NCBI RefSeq assembly: GCF_035593265.1
Contig: NZ_CP141614.1
Span: 2,418,001-2,482,000 of the forward strand
Length of the DNA stretch: 64,000 bases
Direction of reading: 5' to 3'
From: Limnochorda sp. LNt
GTDB lineage: Bacteria; Bacillota; Limnochordia; Limnochordales; Geochordaceae
Shown: positions 7,653-16,023 of the stretch, piece after piece
How positions within the stretch are numbered: position 1 is the stretch's first letter
Layout: the number at the start of each line of letters is the position of its first letter
Program-made: the position numbers and the translations under genes
Notes under the pieces: generated by a model
What the model saw: the letters and a program-made list of their open reading frames with translations, nothing else
Database searches by the model: none
Told to the model about the DNA's origin: nothing

Positions 7653-8606
7653 ATGGGATCGACGCGAGCGCCGAGCGTGACAGCCGGGTGGGTGGCTCTC
7701 TTGCGTGAGCGTCTGAAGGGAGCGGTGCTGGTCGACGAGCCCATGTCGGCCCATACCGCCTTCCGCGTCGGGGGCCCCGCCGACGTCCTGGTCATCCCCG
7801 AAGGACGCGACGACCTGCGGTGGGCCCTGGAGGTGTGCGCCACCCACGGGATCCCCTTCACCGTCATCGGTCGGGGCAGCAACCTCCTCGTCAGCGACGA
7901 TGGCATCGAGGGCGTCGTCATCAAGATCTCGAGGGGTCTCTCCCGCGTCCGGTGGGAGGGCACGTCCCTGGAGGCCGAGGCCGGCGCGCCCCTGCCGGCG
8001 GTGGCCTGGCAGGCGGCGAGCCGGGGGCTGTCGGGGCTGGAGTTTGGCGTCATGATCCCCGGGAGCGTCGGGGGCGCCGTCGTGATGAACGCCGGGGCCC
8101 ACCATCACGCCATCAGCGCCGTGGTGCGGCAGGTCGAGTGCCTGGCGGCCACCGGCGAGATGACGACGCTGGATCGGGAGGCTCTGGGCTTCGACTACCG
8201 TACCAGCGTCTTGCAGGCGCGCCCGGAACTGGTGGTGGTCAGCGCCCGGCTGGAGCTCGCACCCCGCCCCCCGGAGGCCATCATGGTCCAGATGCAGGCC
8301 TACCTGGAGGCCCGGCGGCGCACCCAACCCCTGGGCGAGCCGGGCGCGGGCAGCATCTTCCGCAACCCGCCCGGCGACTACGCCGGCCGTCTCATCGAGC
8401 AGGCCGGCCTCAAGGGATGGCGACGGGGCGACGTCGAGATCTCCCCGGTCCATGCCAACTTCATCGTCAACAAGGGCCATGCCCGCTGCCGCGAGGTGCT
8501 GGAGGCCATACGCATGGTGCGCCAGGCGGTCCAGGCGCGCTTCGGCGTCCTGCTGCAGCTGGAGGTCAAGGTGATCGGCCGCTTCGCTAGCGACCCCCTG
8601 GCGTAG
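7653..8606 (+). CDS. murB: UDP-N-acetylenolpyruvoylglucosamine reductase
   Basis: MurB reduces UDP-GlcNAc-enolpyruvate to UDP-MurNAc with NADPH and FAD in peptidoglycan synthesis. The 317-residue protein has the FAD segments TAFRVGGPADVLVIP and IGRGSNLLVSDDGIEG, the EFGVMIPGSVGG stretch, YRTSVLQ, and GSIFRNPPGDYAGRLIEQAG with the catalytic Ser. The features fit the shorter MurB type common in Bacillota. AGGAGG precedes the ATG. Its last 20 bases overlap the 3' end of ccmF on the other strand. No other mur gene is adjacent. Confidence 0.96.
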   Translation: MGSTRAPSVTAGWVALLRERLKGAVLVDEPMSAHTAFRVGGPADVLVIPEGRDDLRWALEVCATHGIPFTVIGRGSNLLVSDDGIEGVVIKISRGLSRVRWEGTSLEAEAGAPLPAVAWQAASRGLSGLEFGVMIPGSVGGAVVMNAGAHHHAISAVVRQVECLAATGEMTTLDREALGFDYRTSVLQARPELVVVSARLELAPRPPEAIMVQMQAYLEARRRTQPLGEPGAGSIFRNPPGDYAGRLIEQAGLKGWRRGDVEISPVHANFIVNKGHARCREVLEAIRMVRQAVQARFGVLLQLEVKVIGRFASDPLA

Positions 8607-10614
8607 CCGGCAGGCGCAGCCGCCCGACCTCCTCGAGCAGCCGGGCCTCGGCGCGGCGCTCGACGAGCCGCGCCTCGGCCCGGGAGCCTACCGCGAGCGC
8701 CGTACCCGCCAGCATCAGGATCGACCCCACCCAGATCCAGTTGACCAGCGGGTTGACGTAAAGCTCGAAGGCGGCCCGGCTGCCGCCCTCCTCCCAGCCC
8801 GCCAGGGCGACGTAGACGTCGCCCTCCACGTGCCGGTAGACGGCCACCTCCGTGGTGGTGCCGAACTGGGCCATGTTGTCATCGTACAGGCGCCGCGCGG
8901 GCTCCAGGCTGGCGATGGGGCGGTCGCCGCGGAAGAGTCCCACCCGGGCGTAGACCTCGGTCGCGCCCGGCACGCGCCGCGAGGCGAGCCCCTCGTATCG
9001 CACGGTGTACCCGCCCAGGTGGCCCACCTGCCCGACAGCCAGCGAGAGGCTGGTGCGCGCCTGGAAGGCGGTCGACGCCAGGACCGCCACCGCCACCATG
9101 GCCACCCCGGCGTGAGCCAGCAGCCCACCGAGCCGGCTGCGGGCGCCGTCACGCCCGGCCAGCCCGCGGCCTCGCCGTCCCCTCACCCATCGCACCAGCT
9201 CGGCCAGCGCCACGGCCCCCGCCACGAAAGCGGCGGCGAAGCCCGTCAGCAGCGTGGGCCGGCGGAGCCCCCCGACCGCCAGGAGCGCGACGAAGAGCAG
9301 GACCCCGACCCCGACGGGCAGGAGGCGCCGGATCCAGGTCGCCGTGCGGCGCGCCCCATTGACCTGGGGCCGCCACGGCAGCACGAGACCCACGGCCATC
9401 AACAGCAGCATCAGCACCCACAGCGGTGCCGACACCCGCTCGAAGTACGGCGCCTGCAGCGTGATGCCCGGTCCGAAGAGGCGGCTCAGGATGGGCACCA
9501 CCGTCCCGAACAGGACGGCGAAGGCCAGCGAGCTCAGCACGATGTTGCCCGCCACGAAGGCGCCCTCTCGGGAGGCCAGCGAGGCGATGGGCTGCCGGTC
9601 CTGCAGCCGGTCCCAGCGCAGCGCCAGCAGCCAGATGGAGAGGGCCGTCACCAGGCCGATCGAGACCATGAAGGGCGGGCCCGTCGGCGACTCGGCGAAG
9701 GCGTGGACGGAGGCCATGACCCCGCTTCGCGTCAGGAAGGTGCCCACCAGCACCGTGATGAAGACGGCCAGGGCCAGGACGGCGTTCCACCGGCGAAGCG
9801 TGCCGTGACGCTCCTGGGCCAGGCCCGAGTGCACCAGGGCCGTGGCCAGCAGCCAGGGCACGAGGCTGGCGTTTTCGACCGGATCCCACGCCCAGTAGCC
9901 GCCCCACCCCAGTTCCTTGTACGCCCACTCGCCGCCCAGGACGATGCCCAGCCCCAGGAAGAGCCAGGCGCCCAGCGCCCAGCGGCGGGCGATCCGCATC
10001 CAGGCGTCGCCGGTCTCGTCCACCGCCAGGGCGCCCAGGGCGAAGGCGAAGGGCACGGTCATGCCGATGTAGCCCAGATAGAGGGCGATGGGGTGCAGCA
10101 GCATCGACGGCGACTGCAGCAGCGGGTTGAGCCCGGCGCCGTCGGCAGGCGGCTGCGGCAGCAGCCGAAACGGCGACTCCACGCCGGCCACCAGGGCGGC
10201 GAAGAAGGTGGCCATCGCCGCCAAGGCCGCCGTCGCCGCCGGCCACAGCCGGGGAGCCTCGGGATCGGGCCGCCCGGTCACTACCAGCGCTGCCACGCCC
10301 AGCTGCAGCCACAGCCACAGGAGCAAGGAGCCCTCCTGGCCTCCCCACCAGGCCCCCAGCTTGTAGAGGACGGGCACGGCCCGCGCCGAGCGGCTCGCCA
10401 CGTAGGCGACCCGGAAGTCGTCGGTCAGCAGGGCCACCACCAGCACCGCGGAGGCGACGGTGGCGAATCCGAAGGCGGCCACCACCAGCGCCCGACCTGC
10501 TCGCAGCCACGGCGGACGGCGCCGGACCAGGCCCGCCGCCGACAGGATGGCCGCCGCCGCCGATGCCGCCAGTGTGAGCCAGAGCATGCCCTGGCCGATC
10601 ACCGCGGGATGCAC
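8587..10614 (-). CDS. ccmF: Cytochrome c haem lyase subunit CcmF
   Basis: CcmF is the multi-pass membrane haem lyase of cytochrome c maturation System I, which ligates haem from CcmE to apocytochrome c. The 675-residue protein has many membrane helices and the two Trp-rich signatures WWGGQEGSLLLW (residues 89-100) and WGGYWAWDPVENASLVPWL (237-255). It ends with a periplasmic beta-rich domain and a last helix. The GTG start at 10614 follows the ccmH stop by four bases. With ccmH and the thioredoxin gene upstream it forms a ccm operon. ccmABCDE are not in the window. The tail overlaps murB by 20 bases. Confidence 0.95.
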   Translation of the reverse strand: MHPAVIGQGMLWLTLAASAAAAILSAAGLVRRRPPWLRAGRALVVAAFGFATVASAVLVVALLTDDFRVAYVASRSARAVPVLYKLGAWWGGQEGSLLLWLWLQLGVAALVVTGRPDPEAPRLWPAATAALAAMATFFAALVAGVESPFRLLPQPPADGAGLNPLLQSPSMLLHPIALYLGYIGMTVPFAFALGALAVDETGDAWMRIARRWALGAWLFLGLGIVLGGEWAYKELGWGGYWAWDPVENASLVPWLLATALVHSGLAQERHGTLRRWNAVLALAVFITVLVGTFLTRSGVMASVHAFAESPTGPPFMVSIGLVTALSIWLLALRWDRLQDRQPIASLASREGAFVAGNIVLSSLAFAVLFGTVVPILSRLFGPGITLQAPYFERVSAPLWVLMLLLMAVGLVLPWRPQVNGARRTATWIRRLLPVGVGVLLFVALLAVGGLRRPTLLTGFAAAFVAGAVALAELVRWVRGRRGRGLAGRDGARSRLGGLLAHAGVAMVAVAVLASTAFQARTSLSLAVGQVGHLGGYTVRYEGLASRRVPGATEVYARVGLFRGDRPIASLEPARRLYDDNMAQFGTTTEVAVYRHVEGDVYVALAGWEEGGSRAAFELYVNPLVNWIWVGSILMLAGTALAVGSRAEARLVERRAEARLLEEVGRLRLPATPGGR

Positions 10615-10618
10615 CGCG

Positions 10619-11044
10619 CTATCCCCCCGTCCTTCCCATGCGCCGGTAAGCCCAAAAGCCGCCCAGCACCAGAGCTGCCAGCGGGGCGCCCCACAGCAGG
10701 ACGTACGCCCCCGTGGCGGGCGGGCGGGCCAGGATCCAGGTGCCGTACAGCTGGACGTAGTGGTCGATGATCTGGCTCTCGTCCTTGCCCTCCTCGAGCA
10801 TCTGGCGGATCTCGGCCCGCATCTGGGCGGCCACCGTGCTGGAGGACTCGGCGACCGACTGGCCGTTGCAGACGGGACAGCTCAGCTCCCTGGCCAGGGC
10901 CCAGGCCCGGGCCTCCAGGCCCTGGTCCTGCGGGATGCCGGTCAGGGCAGAGGCGATGCCGGCCGCTGATGCGACCGCGACGACCAGCACGATGCCCCAG
11001 ACCCAGGGGTCCTGTCCCGTCCGGCGACGTCGGGCTACGGCCAT
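10619..11044 (-). CDS. ccmH: Cytochrome c maturation protein CcmH (CycL type)
   Basis: CcmH is a membrane-anchored thiol-disulfide protein that prepares the CXXCH haem site of apocytochrome c. The 141-residue product has an N-terminal helix (about 15-34), the redox motif C56-P-V-C59 in ELSCPVCNGQSVAES, the helical segment QMRAEIRQMLEEGKDESQII, and a C-terminal helix. It lacks the long TPR extension of E. coli CcmH, so it is the short CycL form. It lies between ccmF and the CcmG-like gene, all on the minus strand. Confidence 0.93.
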   Translation of the reverse strand: MAVARRRRTGQDPWVWGIVLVVAVASAAGIASALTGIPQDQGLEARAWALARELSCPVCNGQSVAESSSTVAAQMRAEIRQMLEEGKDESQIIDHYVQLYGTWILARPPATGAYVLLWGAPLAALVLGGFWAYRRMGRTGG

Positions 11045-11095
11045 GTCGCTCAGTCCTCCTCCGCCGTGCTCGTCGGCCTGGGCATCGTCGGCGCC

Positions 11096-12430
11096 TCACT
11101 CCGGCCCCTCACGGGCCCGCGACCCCCGCGGGACCCCGAGCGGGTGCCAGGCGCCCGCGGCATCCAGCTCGGCGGGCTCCACGGCGGAGCCGAGGTAGAG
11201 GTCCCCGTCGGGGGCCAGGGCCGCCAGGCGCCCGTCGGGCAGCGCCGCCAGCGCGACGAAGACGCGGGTGGGCGTGCCCCCGGCGGGAGCGGCCTCGCCA
11301 CGGACCGGGTCATAGCGGTAGACACCCCGGTCGGTGGCCACCATCCACGCCTCGCCTACCTCGACGGCGGCCCACGACGGTCGCTCGAGGCGCGTGCGGG
11401 AGAAGGGGCCCGACGGCTCCCGGCTCTGCAGGAGCCCGGCCGGCGTGGCCGCGACCAGGTCGCCTCGCAGGCGCCCCATCCAGGCCGAGACGGCCATCGA
11501 GGGGAGCCCGCCGGGCGGAAGAGCCCTCCATCGGCCCTCGCCGTCGAGGGCGTAGCCTCCCCGCCCGCGGATCCAAGCGATCAGCTCGTCACCGGCGCCG
11601 GCCAGGGAGAGCACCGGTCCGGGGGCCTCCGGCAACGCCCGCCACGGGCCGTCGACGCTCTCCCGGCTCCACAGCCGACTGCCCGATGCCACCACGACGG
11701 CCTGCCCCTGGGGCCAGGAGGCGACGGCATCGAGCGCCGCCAACCCGTCGGGCAGGACGACGACCTCCCATCCGTCGGCGCGCTCGACGGCATCCAGCCG
11801 AGCCGCCACGAGGCGCTGGCGCCCGGCTACCCACAGGTGCGATCCCGCCACGGCCAGCCCCACCCCGGCCTCGTCCGCCGGCAGGGGCCCGCCGTCGGGG
11901 AGCCCCTCGGTGATGGGGCGCCCCATGACCTGGGCGTATGCCTGCTCCATCTGCTCGAAGGTGACGGGGCCCGGCCAGTACTGACGCACCACGCCGTCGG
12001 GCCCGACGATCCAGCTCTCCGGGTACCCGCGCAGCCGGTAACGCTCCGAGAGGCGACCGTCGGCGTCGCGCACGATGGGGTACGTCATCTGCATCGTACG
12101 GGCGAACTCCTGCACCACCGGCAGGGGCTCGCGGACGTTGACCCCGATGACGGGCATGCGCTCGCCGAAGCGGCGGTGGAAGCTCTCCAGCCCGGGGATC
12201 TCCTCACGACACGGGTCGCACCAGGAGGTCCAGAAATTGACGAAGACGGGACGGCCCTCGAAGGAGGCCAGCGCGACGCGGCCCCCCTGCAGGTCGGTCA
12301 GCTCGAAGCGCGGAGCCGGCTTGCCCACCTCGGCCTGCGAACCCAGGCTGCGGCTGTAGAGGATGGCGCCGGCCAGGAAGACCGCGACCACCAGGAGCGC
12401 GGCCCCGTTGGCCAGGCGGCGTGCCCCCAC
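11096..12430 (-). CDS. CcmG/TlpA-like thioredoxin fused to a beta-propeller-like domain
   Basis: Residues 9-26 form a membrane anchor. Residues about 35-185 are a TlpA/ResA/CcmG thioredoxin domain with the active site W-C71-DP-C74, VNFWTSW before it and a GYPESWIVGPDG cis-Pro region. It probably reduces apocytochrome c or CcmH outside the membrane. The remaining about 255 residues are unusual. They contain repeated short strands with tryptophans and glycines (for example LWVAGRQ, LWSRESVDGPWRALP, YRYDPVRGE, LYLGSAVEP), resembling sialidase or Ycf48-type beta-propeller blades. This addition is not usual for CcmG. The start is GTG at 12430. It heads the ccm operon. Confidence 0.85.
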   Translation of the reverse strand: MGARRLANGAALLVVAVFLAGAILYSRSLGSQAEVGKPAPRFELTDLQGGRVALASFEGRPVFVNFWTSWCDPCREEIPGLESFHRRFGERMPVIGVNVREPLPVVQEFARTMQMTYPIVRDADGRLSERYRLRGYPESWIVGPDGVVRQYWPGPVTFEQMEQAYAQVMGRPITEGLPDGGPLPADEAGVGLAVAGSHLWVAGRQRLVAARLDAVERADGWEVVVLPDGLAALDAVASWPQGQAVVVASGSRLWSRESVDGPWRALPEAPGPVLSLAGAGDELIAWIRGRGGYALDGEGRWRALPPGGLPSMAVSAWMGRLRGDLVAATPAGLLQSREPSGPFSRTRLERPSWAAVEVGEAWMVATDRGVYRYDPVRGEAAPAGGTPTRVFVALAALPDGRLAALAPDGDLYLGSAVEPAELDAAGAWHPLGVPRGSRAREGPE

Positions 12431-12497
12431 TCGGGTACCCCCCGAGGGAGTCTACCGGGTCCCCGCCGCCCGCCACAAGAGACGAATGCCCCGTCCC

Positions 12498-13184
12498 TCA
12501 GGGCCCTCCCACCACCAGCGCCAGCCGCAGGGAGGGCCCGCGCAGCCAGGCCGGGAGGCCCTCCAGCGTCGAGCCGTACGGGTGCGCCCAGCGGCTGTGC
12601 CAGAAGTCCCCCGCCACCAGGTAGCCCGCCGCGGCCTGCAACGAGGTCGCCGTCCCCAGGCGCCACAGCAGCCCCACCTCGGGCTGCAGGCTGACCAGGC
12701 GGCGGGTGAAGCGGTTCATCTTGAACTCGTCGTAGCGGCGGGGCGCGCCACCCACCAGATCCAGCTGGGCCGAGACGAGCCCGCCGAGCAGTGCCACGGT
12801 GACGCGCAGGTCCGGTCCCGCCAGCAACTCCCGCACCAGGCCCGCCTGGGCGTGGGTCATCTCCAGGCGGCTCAGGCCCGTGGCGTCCCGTGCCTCCCAC
12901 CGGTAGGTGCCGCTGGCGAAGGCGAAGCCCCACCCCGAGGGCCTCAGCAGCGTCACGCCGTATCCGGTGGCCCATCCGTCGGGCGGCAGCCGAGGTACGT
13001 CCACCAGTCGGGCGTTGAGCGGGCCCAGCTCCAGTCGCTGCACGGAGACGTAGCCACTGAAGCCCATCGCACCCTCCCCCGGCGAGGCCGCCGCAAACGA
13101 AGGCGCCAGGAGCAGGCTCGCCACCGCGGCGGCTGCCCGTAGGATCCGTCGCGTCGCGCGTCGCATCGGAGCGGATGCGCTCAT
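12498..13184 (-). CDS. Exported beta-rich protein, possible outer-membrane barrel
   Basis: From the ATG at 13184 the 228-residue protein has a clear signal peptide (arginines, then AAAAVASLLLAPSFAAA, cleavage near AAA-SPG). The mature part alternates short hydrophobic strands and turns (GYGVTLLRPSGWGFAFASGTYRW, VTVALLGGLVSAQLDLVGG) and ends LRLALVVGGP. This pattern suggests a beta-barrel such as those of the outer membrane. I do not recognise a named family. The reading frame is open further upstream, but the signal peptide sets the start. It is on the same strand as the ccm genes, about 65 bases upstream of them. Confidence 0.65.
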   Translation of the reverse strand: MSASAPMRRATRRILRAAAAVASLLLAPSFAAASPGEGAMGFSGYVSVQRLELGPLNARLVDVPRLPPDGWATGYGVTLLRPSGWGFAFASGTYRWEARDATGLSRLEMTHAQAGLVRELLAGPDLRVTVALLGGLVSAQLDLVGGAPRRYDEFKMNRFTRRLVSLQPEVGLLWRLGTATSLQAAAGYLVAGDFWHSRWAHPYGSTLEGLPAWLRGPSLRLALVVGGP

Positions 13185-13227
13185 CGCGGGCCTGCCCCCT
13201 CCGGACGGAGCATATGCTGGGGACGCC

Positions 13228-13569
13228 ATGGCATCGAGGGTGTTGCAGCTCCTCGTCAGGAATTCGTGGGTGGCCGACAATCTCCGCAGCCTGGGGCCCG
13301 GGAAGATGTACCACCTGGCCTACCGGACCGTGGACATGGCTCCCGACGTCCTCGAGGACCTGGCCACGGGCCAGATCGCTGCCGGCATGCCCGCGGAGGT
13401 GGCCCTGCTGGCCGGTGCGGGCGAGGCGACCCCGGTCGCCGACGTGACCATCGACGGGGTGCACGACTTCGTCAGCTACTGCCGCTTCGACTTCCGCATC
13501 CTGCGGCTGCACCCCAAGCCGGCCGAGCTGGGCAGCCCCGGCTTCATGTGTCGCTACGTCGAGAAATGA
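13228..13569 (+). CDS. Conserved-looking hypothetical protein, 113 aa
   Basis: Unrecognised. The 113-residue protein starts with a helix-rich segment (VLQLLVRNSWVADNLRSL), followed by GPGKMYHLAYRTVDMAPDVLEDL and a C-terminal half with FVSYCRFDFRILRLHPKPAELGSP. It has two Cys but no obvious metal motif and no signal peptide. It is divergent from the exported protein upstream. Its last 26 bases overlap the 3' end of the MFS gene on the other strand. Amino-acid composition and strong third-position GC support it as a real gene. Confidence 0.6.
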   Translation: MASRVLQLLVRNSWVADNLRSLGPGKMYHLAYRTVDMAPDVLEDLATGQIAAGMPAEVALLAGAGEATPVADVTIDGVHDFVSYCRFDFRILRLHPKPAELGSPGFMCRYVEK

Positions 13570-14761
13570 GGCCCCACCACCCCGGCCGGCGGGGCCAGCC
13601 CACCACCAGGGCCAGGGCGATGGCCGCCACGACTCCGATGACGTAGGGCGTCTGCCACCAGGCCGCCATGCCGCCCTCGACGCCCGGCACCACCAGCCAG
13701 CCCTGACGCACCAGCACGCCTCCCACGGCCGGCGAAGCCATGGCCCCCAAGGAGAAGGCGATGGAGAAGAGGCCGAAGGCCCTGCCTCGCTGATAGGAGC
13801 CCGTCGCCTCGGCCACCATGGCCGCCGCGGCTGGGAAGGCCGTGCCGAAGCCGGTGCCGAAGACGGCCGCCCCGGCCACGCCCCGGGCCCAGAACTGCTC
13901 GGGCTCCGCAGCGCCGGCCAGCAGCCCCTGCCCCACCGTCAGCCCCACCAGGCCCGCCCCCACCATGGCGGGCCGGTCCAGGCGGTCCGCGAGCGAGCCT
14001 CCCAGGCCCATCCACAGGCCGGCCACCGCCCCCAGCAGCCCCATCAGGGCGCCGGCCGCCCCGCTGCCGATGCCCGCCTGCTGCGCCTGCAGGGGCAGCA
14101 GCCATATCAGCAGCCCGAAGGCCGCCTGGATCACCAGGGCCGCCCCGTACGCGGCCAGCAGCGGTGGCGTGGCCAGCGCCGCCAGAGGAGTTGGGCCGGG
14201 CGACGGGGAGCCTGGGGCCACCACGCGCGGGGCTAGCGGGCCGGCCGCATCCGCCAGCCGCCACGCTCGCGCCAGTGCCACGACGGTCACCATGGCCAGG
14301 ATCAGGAAGACCCGGTCGGGACCTGCCCGCTGGGCCAGCACACCACCCGCGGCGGGGGCCAGCACCGCCGCCAGGGCGATGGCCGCCCCCGTCCGGCCCA
14401 TGGTGCGCCCCTGACCCGTCCGGCGGCCTCGATCTCCCACCCAGGCGAAGGCCGACGGGGTCGCCATCCCCGCCATGAAGCCGTGCAGCGCATGGGCGAG
14501 GGCCACCAGCTCCAGGCGCGGGACGGCGTAGAGGACCAGGCTGCCCACCGTACCCGCCAGCCCCACCCGCACGGGCCATGCCCGCCCTCGTCGGTCGGCC
14601 AGCCAGCCTCCGGTGGCGTTGCCCAGGACGTTGGCCGCCGAGTAGGCCGCCAGGATGGCCCCGGCGACAGCGGGGTCGGCCCCGAGCCGCACCAGGTACG
14701 CCGAGAGGAAGGGGAAGAGCCCCAGCATGCCGGCGAAGAGGGCGAAGACGGGCAGGTTCAG
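13544..14761 (-). CDS. Major facilitator superfamily transporter
   Basis: The protein has about twelve membrane helices. The MFS A-motif-like GGWLADRRGRAWPVR follows helix 2, and a second copy (GGSLADRLDRPAMVG) lies in the C-terminal half. These mark a drug/sugar-type MFS permease; the substrate is unknown. The first ATG (14728) falls inside helix 1. An in-frame CTG at 14761 completes the helix, overlaps the ribD-like stop codon as CTGA, and has AGAGGAGG eight bases upstream, so I place the start there (405 residues). It is translationally coupled to the RibD-domain gene. Export of a flavin-related or other compound cannot be inferred further. Confidence 0.85.
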   Translation of the reverse strand: MNLPVFALFAGMLGLFPFLSAYLVRLGADPAVAGAILAAYSAANVLGNATGGWLADRRGRAWPVRVGLAGTVGSLVLYAVPRLELVALAHALHGFMAGMATPSAFAWVGDRGRRTGQGRTMGRTGAAIALAAVLAPAAGGVLAQRAGPDRVFLILAMVTVVALARAWRLADAAGPLAPRVVAPGSPSPGPTPLAALATPPLLAAYGAALVIQAAFGLLIWLLPLQAQQAGIGSGAAGALMGLLGAVAGLWMGLGGSLADRLDRPAMVGAGLVGLTVGQGLLAGAAEPEQFWARGVAGAAVFGTGFGTAFPAAAAMVAEATGSYQRGRAFGLFSIAFSLGAMASPAVGGVLVRQGWLVVPGVEGGMAAWWQTPYVIGVVAAIALALVVGWPRRPGWWGLISRRSDT

Positions 14762-15618
14762 CTCGGACGCCTCCTCTCGATGGGCGGCGCGGCGCCATCC
14801 GCTGCATCCGGGCGCTCGCCGGCGGCATCGGGGGCCGGTACGTGGACCCGGTAGCGCAAGAAGAGCTCGTCCTCATGGAGGTACGCGCTGAGCAGCTCCA
14901 GCCGCGGAAAGGGATCGAGGAGGGCCGGACCGTCGACGACGGTGCGGTCGTCCTCGCGCCCGGCCACGAAGGGCGCCACCGTCAGGAAGAGCTCGTCCAC
15001 GCAGCCGGCGCGTAAGAACGCGTGGTTGAGCGTGGGCCCCCCCTCGCTCAGCACCACCCGCACCCCGTACTCCTCCGCCAGGCACGACAGGGCCCAGCGC
15101 ACGTCGAGGCCCCCCTCGACCCGGGGGCCGATGCGGACGTCCGCCACCCGCTCGAGACGACGCACAGCCTCGGGAGCGGCCTGGGGGCCCAGCAGCACCA
15201 GCGGTCGTCGTGGCGGCGCCTCGAAGAGCGGCGACTCCAGCGGGAGCTCCCCCGAGCCGCTCATCACCACCACCAGGGGAAACGGTGCCAGCCCTTCACG
15301 CTGTCGGCGCTCGACCGCCCCCGGCGGCAACGAGGGGTAGTAGGGCGACTGCCGGACGGTACCCGCCCCGCGCAGCACGGCGTCGACCCGGGTGCGCAGC
15401 CGCACCATGAGGGCCCGGTCGACGCGGCTGCCGATGGGACGGGGGTGCCGCCCCCGATCCAGGGTCGTCTTGCCGTCGACGGTGGCCACCATGTTGATGG
15501 CCACCCACGGGCGCCCCCGGCCGGTGCGCGGCCAGACGATCTCGTCGTAGATGGCGGTGGGGTCGCCGACGGCCGACGGATGCCGCTCCGGCCGCACGCG
15601 GTCCCAGAGGCGCTGCAA
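14758..15618 (-). CDS. RibD C-terminal-type pyrimidine reductase
   Basis: The 286-residue protein is a stand-alone RibD C-terminal (RibD_C, dihydrofolate-reductase-like) domain. The cues are WVAINMVATVDGKTT, SRVDRALMVRLRTRVDAVLRGAGTVR, VLSEGGPTLNHAFL and DELFLTVAPFVAG. Such proteins reduce 5-amino-6-(5-phosphoribosylamino)uracil with NADPH in riboflavin synthesis, or an analogous pyrimidine. The deaminase domain of RibD is absent and no other rib gene is in the window, so a different substrate is possible. The MFS gene is coupled directly downstream. Confidence 0.85.
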   Translation of the reverse strand: MQRLWDRVRPERHPSAVGDPTAIYDEIVWPRTGRGRPWVAINMVATVDGKTTLDRGRHPRPIGSRVDRALMVRLRTRVDAVLRGAGTVRQSPYYPSLPPGAVERRQREGLAPFPLVVVMSGSGELPLESPLFEAPPRRPLVLLGPQAAPEAVRRLERVADVRIGPRVEGGLDVRWALSCLAEEYGVRVVLSEGGPTLNHAFLRAGCVDELFLTVAPFVAGREDDRTVVDGPALLDPFPRLELLSAYLHEDELFLRYRVHVPAPDAAGERPDAADGAAPPIERRRPS

Positions 15619-15631
15619 GGGCGGCCGGCCC

Positions 15632-15856
15632 CTACCCGCCTCGCCTCAGGTCGCCGGCGAGGATGCGGCGAAGGGGCATGCCGTGGGCGCTGGCCGCCCG
15701 CTCCTCCCGCCGCTTCTCCCAGAGGCGGTCCAGCTCCATGGTGATCTGGCTGATGCGCTCGCGGTCCTGGTCCGTGAGATGGCCCTTGGACCACAGGGCC
15801 AGCCGCTGGGCCGCCAGCTCGTTGATGCGTCTGAGCACCTCGGACGACGGGTCCAT
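15632..15856 (-). CDS. DUF2630-like small protein
   Basis: From the ATG at 15856 this 74-residue, highly charged, helical protein starts MDPSSEVLRRINELAAQRLAL and continues ERISQITMELDRLWEKRREE. The pattern of two helices with an ELDxxW core resembles DUF2630. The function is unknown. It lies 13 bases upstream of the RibD-domain gene on the same strand. The frame is open to 15913, but the added residues look non-coding. Confidence 0.6.
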   Translation of the reverse strand: MDPSSEVLRRINELAAQRLALWSKGHLTDQDRERISQITMELDRLWEKRREERAASAHGMPLRRILAGDLRRGG

Positions 15857-16023
15857 CGAGGCTCCTCGCCTCCCGAGAGGATGAGAGGACGGCCCGCGCG
15901 GCCAGTGCGCCACGCGGGTCCTCTTAGAGTATGGCCGCTGAGCCCCACCGGGTCAAGGATCGCCCCGCCACGTCGAGCCACCCCGCCTGGCCGCTAAGAT
16001 ATCGGCGGGAGGGGGGCCGGCCC

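Noticed and set aside
8830-10770. A 646-residue open frame antisense to ccmF
   Set aside because: Low-complexity Gln/Pro/Arg/His sequence, a GC-driven shadow of the real membrane protein gene.
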